35,369 nt of DNA, from NCBI GenBank assembly GCA_030524175.1, contig JAUNHC010000050.1, positions 1-35,369 on the forward strand, given 5' to 3'. The stretch comes from Eubacteriales bacterium. Its GTDB lineage: Bacteria; Bacillota; Clostridia; Lachnospirales; Lachnospiraceae. This document shows, one piece after another, positions 30,320 through 35,369 of the stretch. Each line of letters starts with the position of its first letter. Positions within the stretch are counted from its first letter, which is position 1. Position numbers and translations under genes: made by a program. The notes below the pieces were generated by a model. The model had not been told where the DNA came from and did no database searches. It saw nothing but the letters and a program-made list of their open reading frames with translations.

Positions 30320-31702
30320 TTATTTCCAAAGATAAGTTTCAACAAAATCTTTTAAAATCTGCTGCCAGGTAAACCAGTCATGTCCACCCTCCACAATTTT
30401 CAGTCCCGTATATTCAATATTATTCTCATCCAAATATTCAGAGAACGGAACCATAGGAATCTGACCTTCCTGGAAAGCTGCTGTCATTGTATGGTCGGCG
30501 TAACCGCCCGCCAGATATAATTTTGCTTTATTAAGGTTAACTGCATCCGCTATGTCATAAGTTGGTCCGGGATACCCTACACTGAATGCGCCAAAATAGC
30601 CAAATATATCATCAATAAGGTAATGTGCGGTATAGGTGAACTTAGCCCCTTTGGAAAGTCCGGCTAATGCACGGTCATTTATCTCAGAAGAAACATTATA
30701 ATTTTTCTCTACATACGGAATGGTATAATCAGATAAATTTTTGCACAATTCCTCATCTGTCCCAGTTGAAATATCAATGGCAACCATGACGAATTCTTCT
30801 GTTTTTCCTTCTGATGCCAGACGGTCTACAATATTACCAGCATTTCCCTGATGGAACCAGTCCCCTTCTTCTCCACCACCGCCATGAACCAAATATAAAG
30901 TCTTGTAAGGTTCCTCTCTGTTTTCATCGTAATGAGCGGGCAGATAAACCTCTGCCTCCTGCACTGCCGAATCAGTCCCCTCATAGATATAACCCTCATA
31001 GGTATCCCAGATTAAAGTGCCTCTGTCATCTTCGTTTTCAGCAGGAAATACGAATGTCCAGTCATCTGATTCGGCCTGGCTTTCCGCATCATATGGAACA
31101 TAGAACTGACTTCTCACCTGTGATGCCCCTAAAGTATTGCAATACGGAATATTTGCCGGATCTGCAATCAACTCTTCATTTCCGTCAGCGTCAATCACAT
31201 TATACTGGTATAAATAGGAACCTCCCGGCAGGTCAACACTAAAGGTCCATGCTCCGGTTGTCTCATCCTTTGTCATATCCCGGATATATCCCCCATCGCC
31301 ATAGCGGGCCAGGCCAGGCTCCCAGTTTTCAGGCGTATAGAGATGGTTTTCTACATCCACAATACCACCGTCCTCATTCTGACGTCCATCTGAATAGCAG
31401 TATTCATCCCCAACGCTGTAAAATGTAAATCCACCCTGGATTTTAACATTTGCCGCTTTGTCATCATAGTATGTGAAGGTAGCAGTATACCCGGTCCTGG
31501 AATCTTCATTCTTTTCCACTGTCACTCCGCCTTCTGTCATCTCTTTTTCTGCATCATTAGCCTCCGCATCTGCCGATACCGCTTCAGATTCTACTGTATC
31601 CTTTTGTCCCGCGGCTGCATCCCCTGCATAAACTGTACCAGTAAATAAGGTAGTGCTCAGAGCTGCCGCTGCAATAAAAGCAGGAATAGTTTTTTTCTTC
31701 AT
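30320..31702 (-). CDS. Secreted CE1-like esterase with N-terminal beta-sandwich domain
   Basis: 460-aa exported hydrolase. The signal peptide spans residues 1-26 (cleavage near VYA-G), followed by an acidic linker (27-58). Residues about 70-205 are a beta-sandwich (E-set/CBM48-like) domain (SYLYQYNVIDADGNEELIADPAN). Residues about 228-460 form an alpha/beta-hydrolase esterase of the CE1/esterase-D type, with YLVHGGGG (270-277), nucleophile Ser350 in GLSKGA and His441 (GGHDWFTW). The Asp may be 403. Family members remove acetyl or feruloyl groups from plant polysaccharides. The start ATG 31702 is 7 nt after GGGAGG. It is divergent from a YesMN-type pair, its likely regulator. Confidence 0.87.
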   Translation of the reverse strand: MKKKTIPAFIAAAALSTTLFTGTVYAGDAAAGQKDTVESEAVSADAEANDAEKEMTEGGVTVEKNEDSRTGYTATFTYYDDKAANVKIQGGFTFYSVGDEYCYSDGRQNEDGGIVDVENHLYTPENWEPGLARYGDGGYIRDMTKDETTGAWTFSVDLPGGSYLYQYNVIDADGNEELIADPANIPYCNTLGASQVRSQFYVPYDAESQAESDDWTFVFPAENEDDRGTLIWDTYEGYIYEGTDSAVQEAEVYLPAHYDENREEPYKTLYLVHGGGGEEGDWFHQGNAGNIVDRLASEGKTEEFVMVAIDISTGTDEELCKNLSDYTIPYVEKNYNVSSEINDRALAGLSKGAKFTYTAHYLIDDIFGYFGAFSVGYPGPTYDIADAVNLNKAKLYLAGGYADHTMTAAFQEGQIPMVPFSEYLDENNIEYTGLKIVEGGHDWFTWQQILKDFVETYLWK

Positions 31703-31726
31703 GGTTTTTCCTCCCTGATATATGAT

Positions 31727-31737
31727 TTTTGTTGGAT
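31727..31737. promoter_or_regulatory. 11-bp motif, copy A, at the esterase transcription start
   Basis: TTTTGTTGGAT, inverted with respect to ATCCAACAAAA at 31856-31866. It covers the predicted +1 of the esterase gene. Confidence 0.4.
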
Positions 31738-31739
31738 AC

Positions 31740-31768
31740 ACTTTACCAAAGGTCGTCTTTGATGGCAA
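31740..31768 (-). promoter_or_regulatory. Promoter of the esterase gene
   Basis: Minus-strand TTGCCA, 17-nt spacer, TAAAGT. The spacer holds a small inverted repeat CAAAG-N5-CTTTG (31747-31761). Confidence 0.6.
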
Positions 31769-31848
31769 TTATAAATAAAATGCTGTCAAATCATATTTTC
31801 CACATTAGATGTATTTCACAATATAGATATGAACTTTTTTTATAATAA

Positions 31849-31873
31849 CTGCAAAATCCAACAAAATTTGCAG
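31849..31873. promoter_or_regulatory. Inverted repeat containing 11-bp motif copy B
   Basis: CTGCAAA - 11 nt - TTTGCAG. The ATCCAACAAAA motif (31856-31866) fills the centre. It is midway between the divergent esterase and yesN-like promoters, a plausible AraC-type or repressor site. Confidence 0.4.
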
Positions 31874-31934
31874 AAAATTACAAGAAAAGATTATTGCCCT
31901 TTCTGTACCGGCAGAAGTATAATTAGAACAGGTT

Positions 31935-31964
31935 TTGTACAATAGTTTCGTTTTTCTGTATAAT
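31935..31964 (+). promoter_or_regulatory. Promoter of the YesN/YesM-type pair
   Basis: TTGTAC, 18-nt spacer, TATAAT, about 30 nt before the response-regulator ATG. Confidence 0.7.
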
Positions 31965-31997
31965 AACAAGAAGACCGGTTATTTGAGGTGTATAAGA

Positions 31998-33533
31998 ATG
32001 ATTCGTGTATTACTGGCAGACGACAATAAGATGTCCTTACAATATTTTTCAAAATTAATTCAATGGGAAGATTATGGATATAAATTGGTTTCCACCGCTG
32101 TTGACGGAGAAAACGCATGGTATGATTTTCAAACCTACATGCCGGAGGTGGTGATCGCTGATATCCAAATGCCGGTCCTTTCAGGTATTGACTTAGCAAA
32201 AAAAGTATTAAGCACAGCGCCGGACACTGTTTTCCTTTTCTTGTCCAGTTACAAAGAATTTCAGTATGCCCGTGCGGCATTGCAGCTAAAGGTTTATGAT
32301 TATCTTTTAAAACATGAGACTACAAAGGAAATTTTAATCCAGAAGCTGGAAGAAATCAGAACCTACCTGGCTCAGGAAAAAAAGAAACGGCGTCTTTTTG
32401 CTAATGAGGAAATATCCTCCTTATTTCTACATCGTAAAGAAAACATCTGCCGGCTAGAAGATTCCACCTCATTTTTGACAGGAGAATACGATTGTTTTAT
32501 TTTGGAGGAAGAACATCATTTTCCTTTTTTTATCCAAAAGCTGCAAGCATATTTCCCGGAAGAAACTCTGCCTGATAAAAAGATTCTCCTGGAATTCTGC
32601 AGCACTATGGAGTATGTAGTGGGAATCGTAGCTGTTTCAGAAGTACAGTTTGTTCTGATCACAACTCCTTCTGATAATCCCTTTGATTTTTGCTGCCGGC
32701 TTCAGCGAAAGCTGTGGAAACAATTTTCCTGCTCCTATTCCCTGGTAATGCTTCAAAAAAGACAGTCCATCCAAAAATGCGCTCTGGCGTATGAACAAAA
32801 CCGTGTGTATTTGACCCAGCTTTATTTTTATCCTTCTCCAACCATAATTGAAGGGACTTATCTACTTCCCCAAAATCTAGTTCTTCCTATTCCTGAGGAA
32901 GGCGGACAGTTTACAACCATATATGAAGGGATATTAGCCGACATGGACCGCCTGTATGAAGCAATTGCTGCGTCAAAGGACTTCGCGGCTTTCTGCCGTA
33001 CAGCCGAAAAATGGCTGGACCTTCTGCTCAACTATGACAAGCGTGTGGTCCATCCCTCTACAGGCCGGATCGTCAGTCTTTTTGCCGGCGAAGTTTCCTG
33101 GCCCGGCTGTGATGTAAATGCGGTATATCAATGGATACGAAGCAAATTCACCTTCCTGACGGATATCCTGGCCCTTTCCCACTATCGGGAATATTCTTCA
33201 TTTGTACGGGAAGCTACATATCTTATCAGCATCCATTTCAGCAATTGTAACTTAAGCGTAGAATGGATTGCAGATAAGCTAAAAATCAGTCCAAGCAGTT
33301 TAAACACCCTCTTCAAACGGGAGACTGGTTTTACTCCGTGGAAAGTGATCATCAATACCAGGCTCTCTGCTGCTGCGCAGCTGCTTTTACAGGAACCCGA
33401 TACCCCTATGGAAATTTGTATGAAAACAGGATATAACTCCCTTTCCTATTTTTCCAAATCATTTAAAAAAGCTTACGGAGTTCCGCCTCAGGAATACAGA
33501 AGGAGCAGATTACATGAAAAGGATAAAACCTGA
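31998..33533 (+). CDS. Response regulator with AraC-type output domain (YesN family)
   Basis: 511-aa two-component response regulator. The receiver domain (1-120) has the acidic pair Asp8-Asp9, phospho-acceptor Asp55 (VIADIQMP) and Lys105. A long middle region (about 130-400) has no recognised fold. The last about 105 residues are the double AraC helix-turn-helix (NLSVEWIADKLKISPSSLNTLFKRETG; EICMKTGYNSLSYFSKSFKKAYGVPPQEYRR). ATG 31998 follows GAGGTG by 7 nt. The stop overlaps the kinase start by 20 nt. Systems of this type usually regulate polysaccharide or oligosaccharide uptake and breakdown genes, here probably including the divergent esterase. Confidence 0.92.
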   Translation: MIRVLLADDNKMSLQYFSKLIQWEDYGYKLVSTAVDGENAWYDFQTYMPEVVIADIQMPVLSGIDLAKKVLSTAPDTVFLFLSSYKEFQYARAALQLKVYDYLLKHETTKEILIQKLEEIRTYLAQEKKKRRLFANEEISSLFLHRKENICRLEDSTSFLTGEYDCFILEEEHHFPFFIQKLQAYFPEETLPDKKILLEFCSTMEYVVGIVAVSEVQFVLITTPSDNPFDFCCRLQRKLWKQFSCSYSLVMLQKRQSIQKCALAYEQNRVYLTQLYFYPSPTIIEGTYLLPQNLVLPIPEEGGQFTTIYEGILADMDRLYEAIAASKDFAAFCRTAEKWLDLLLNYDKRVVHPSTGRIVSLFAGEVSWPGCDVNAVYQWIRSKFTFLTDILALSHYREYSSFVREATYLISIHFSNCNLSVEWIADKLKISPSSLNTLFKRETGFTPWKVIINTRLSAAAQLLLQEPDTPMEICMKTGYNSLSYFSKSFKKAYGVPPQEYRRSRLHEKDKT

Positions 33534-35310
33534 TACGATCATCAAAAAAAGCTGCTACCTGATTTTGGGCATAGGCCTGGCTGCAGCTCTGTTGATCCGG
33601 CTCATCATGCCCGTGATTTTTTACGATATGCTGACGCCGTATATTTCCCAGCATATTTCCAGTATGCTGCGGGCCAGCACGATCAGCCAAAGTTATATCT
33701 GGCAAGGTAACAGCCTGGCCTACGTTCTCTATGGGAATGATGAACTGAAAGAAGATATCCGGAAATATAATTCAGCCGATAGTGCGAAAATTAAAAAAAC
33801 ATGCAGGGAACAGATTCTTTCAAGGCTGGACAGCCGTAAGCTTGGCAATATCACTCATCAAATTCCCGGCAAAGGTGCTATTGTGTGTAATTCCTATTCT
33901 ATGGTCTGCACGGAATGGGGCGATGCCTTTTATTTGGAGGAAGCATCTGATGTAGCAGATATTCTCCTCAATTCCGGGTGGCTTTCCACATTGTCCGCTG
34001 ACATGGACATGGTTTATTCACCGGTTCTGGGTGATGATTCCCTTCAGGTGATTTGCTTTGTTATGCCCTTTGTTGTGGATAAGGCTGTCTGCTACGCCAT
34101 TCATATTATGGATTTTTCTTATATACTCAATCTTTTTCGTGAAATGGAAGAAGACGGAATTGTAGATTTCGCAATCCTTCAGAATGAAAATATACTGTAC
34201 CAGAATACAGACTATAGGTTCGATATGGATGCCTGGCCGGACTACATGTTTCGGCAACTCCAATATGAAACCTCAGTTTTTTCCCAAAAAGACGGTATGG
34301 ATTTCATGACCTTATGCTCCTATGAGGGGGAGAATATGAAAATTGCCGCCCACGCTGACCGAGAAACACTTCTGGCGCCATACCAGACAATTATGATTCT
34401 CATTGAATTCCTTCTGTATGGGATCATCTTTACATTAGTGCTGTCCATCATCCTGATAATCCGCCACCTGCTGCTGCGTCTCACTGTTTTGAGCCAACGG
34501 ATCGACAGAGTCAATGAGGGCAACTATACTCCTCTGCCGGCAGATGAGCATCACGATGAGATTGGAAGTCTCACCAGGAATTTTAACAGAATGGTAGAAA
34601 ATATACAGTTTAATCTTGACCGGCAAATCTCCCAGGAAAAGATGACCCAGCAGATGCAGTATTCTCTGCTGGTATCTGCCTTAGATCCGCATTTTATCTA
34701 CAATACCCTTAATACCATCACCTTTCTTGCACATATGGGAAAGACCGATGAGATTACAAAAGTAAATACAGCATTGATCGGCACATTAAAAGACCGGCTG
34801 GCCATAAAGAACTGTAAAAACTATGACACTATTATCACAGAAAAAGAGATTTTAACCCAGTACATGGTGATACAAAGCTATTTATGCCATAATACTATTG
34901 ATTATCAGTTTGAGGTAGATGATGATGATCAGGAACTGTTGATCCCAAAAAATATTTTACAGCCTCTTGTGGAAAATTCCATAAAACACGGACTGCTTCC
35001 CCATAAAGACTTGGTAACTCATCAGATTCTTGACGGCAAGATTCATATTGAGGTTAAACGTAACGCCAAAAATCTTCTTATCACCATAGCTGATAACGGA
35101 ATTGGTATTTCAAGTGAAGATATTTATCATTACTTTGATCGGCCGGTCCGGGAAATCACTGAAAAAGATGCCGAACACATAGGTATTTACAATATCCGCA
35201 AACGGCTAAGCTACCTTTTAGGCAGTCAATATGAGATACTGGCAGAAAGCAAAAAGGGATGCATTATAAGTCTTAGTCTTCCCATTATTACTTCAGAACC
35301 AGTAATATGA
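33514..35310 (+). CDS. Sensor histidine kinase, YesM family
   Basis: 598-aa membrane sensor, partner of the upstream response regulator. TM1 is about residues 14-36, the extracellular sensor 37-291, TM2 292-317 and HAMP about 317-368. In the His_kinase domain, phospho-acceptor His393 lies in ALDPHFIYNTLN. In the ATPase domain the N box PLVENSIKHG (484-493) and DNGIGIS (527-533) are intact. The extracellular part has no recognised domain, so the ligand is unknown. The 20-nt overlap with the regulator implies coupled translation. Confidence 0.92.
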   Translation: MKRIKPDTIIKKSCYLILGIGLAAALLIRLIMPVIFYDMLTPYISQHISSMLRASTISQSYIWQGNSLAYVLYGNDELKEDIRKYNSADSAKIKKTCREQILSRLDSRKLGNITHQIPGKGAIVCNSYSMVCTEWGDAFYLEEASDVADILLNSGWLSTLSADMDMVYSPVLGDDSLQVICFVMPFVVDKAVCYAIHIMDFSYILNLFREMEEDGIVDFAILQNENILYQNTDYRFDMDAWPDYMFRQLQYETSVFSQKDGMDFMTLCSYEGENMKIAAHADRETLLAPYQTIMILIEFLLYGIIFTLVLSIILIIRHLLLRLTVLSQRIDRVNEGNYTPLPADEHHDEIGSLTRNFNRMVENIQFNLDRQISQEKMTQQMQYSLLVSALDPHFIYNTLNTITFLAHMGKTDEITKVNTALIGTLKDRLAIKNCKNYDTIITEKEILTQYMVIQSYLCHNTIDYQFEVDDDDQELLIPKNILQPLVENSIKHGLLPHKDLVTHQILDGKIHIEVKRNAKNLLITIADNGIGISSEDIYHYFDRPVREITEKDAEHIGIYNIRKRLSYLLGSQYEILAESKKGCIISLSLPIITSEPVI

Positions 35311-35332
35311 TAAACTGATATATCGGGTAGGA

Positions 35333-35355
35333 GGTAGATAATTATTTTATCTACC
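35333..35355 (+). terminator. Hairpin after the sensor kinase gene (truncated by the window)
   Basis: Nine-bp arms GGTAGATAA / TTATCTACC with a 5-nt loop, plus partly complementary GGAGG/CCTCC flanks. The window ends before any U-run can be seen. Confidence 0.5.
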
Positions 35356-35369
35356 GACCTCCCACACCA

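Overview
The window looks like chromosome from a low-to-moderate G+C, Gram-positive gut Clostridia, most likely Lachnospiraceae. Shine-Dalgarno sites are strong (AGGAGG type), promoters are sigma-A like with 17-bp spacers, and the protein families fit: YesMN two-component pair, RpiR, ROK, PadR, MATE, small-domain Rpn/PD-(D/E)XK proteins. Species cannot be named from the sequence. No rRNA, tRNA, CRISPR array, phage or complete insertion sequence was seen.

Left part (1-2.4 kb, small genes). An HPr-like protein that lacks the phosphorylatable His but keeps the Ser-46-like site (minus) is divergent from a cupin-type AraC regulator (plus). A 119-aa Cys-motif protein with its own promoter and terminator follows.

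Sugar region 1 (2.4-11.5 kb, all minus). A consensus promoter at 8416-8444 drives dehydrogenase - RbsB-type binding protein - RbsA-type ATPase - RbsC-type permease - second dehydrogenase. Upstream is a second unit, ribulokinase-like FGGY kinase plus ROK repressor, with its own promoter (11493-11521) and terminator (8447-8497). Together these read as polyol or rare-sugar uptake, oxidation to a ketose, and phosphorylation. The substrate is inferred, perhaps a pentitol.

Sugar region 2 (11.6-20.5 kb). A family-1 sugar ABC importer, a uroporphyrinogen-decarboxylase-like protein and a class II aldolase form one minus-strand unit. An ADP-dependent-kinase-family protein plus a second class II aldolase form another. 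A divergent RpiR/SIS regulator sits between them. Uptake, kinase and aldolase suggest a phosphorylate-and-split route for an unknown sugar. This is the best candidate here for an undescribed pathway.

Accessory and stress region (20.6-30.2 kb). A MATE exporter/PadR pair shares a compact operator-promoter region with two near-identical palindromes. It is followed by two GNAT acetyltransferases, a membrane phosphoesterase, a flavodoxin-TetR-nitroreductase operon, a second MATE exporter, a PD-(D/E)XK transposase-like protein and an Ogt-type alkyl-DNA repair protein.

Right end (30.3-35.4 kb). A secreted CE1-like esterase is divergent from an overlapping yesN-yesM type two-component pair.

Short dispersed palindromes recur between genes: a 51-nt bulged hairpin in two copies (6130, 26743), a 26-nt palindrome in two copies (1950, 9760) and a 55-nt CTAG-ended inverted repeat (26862).
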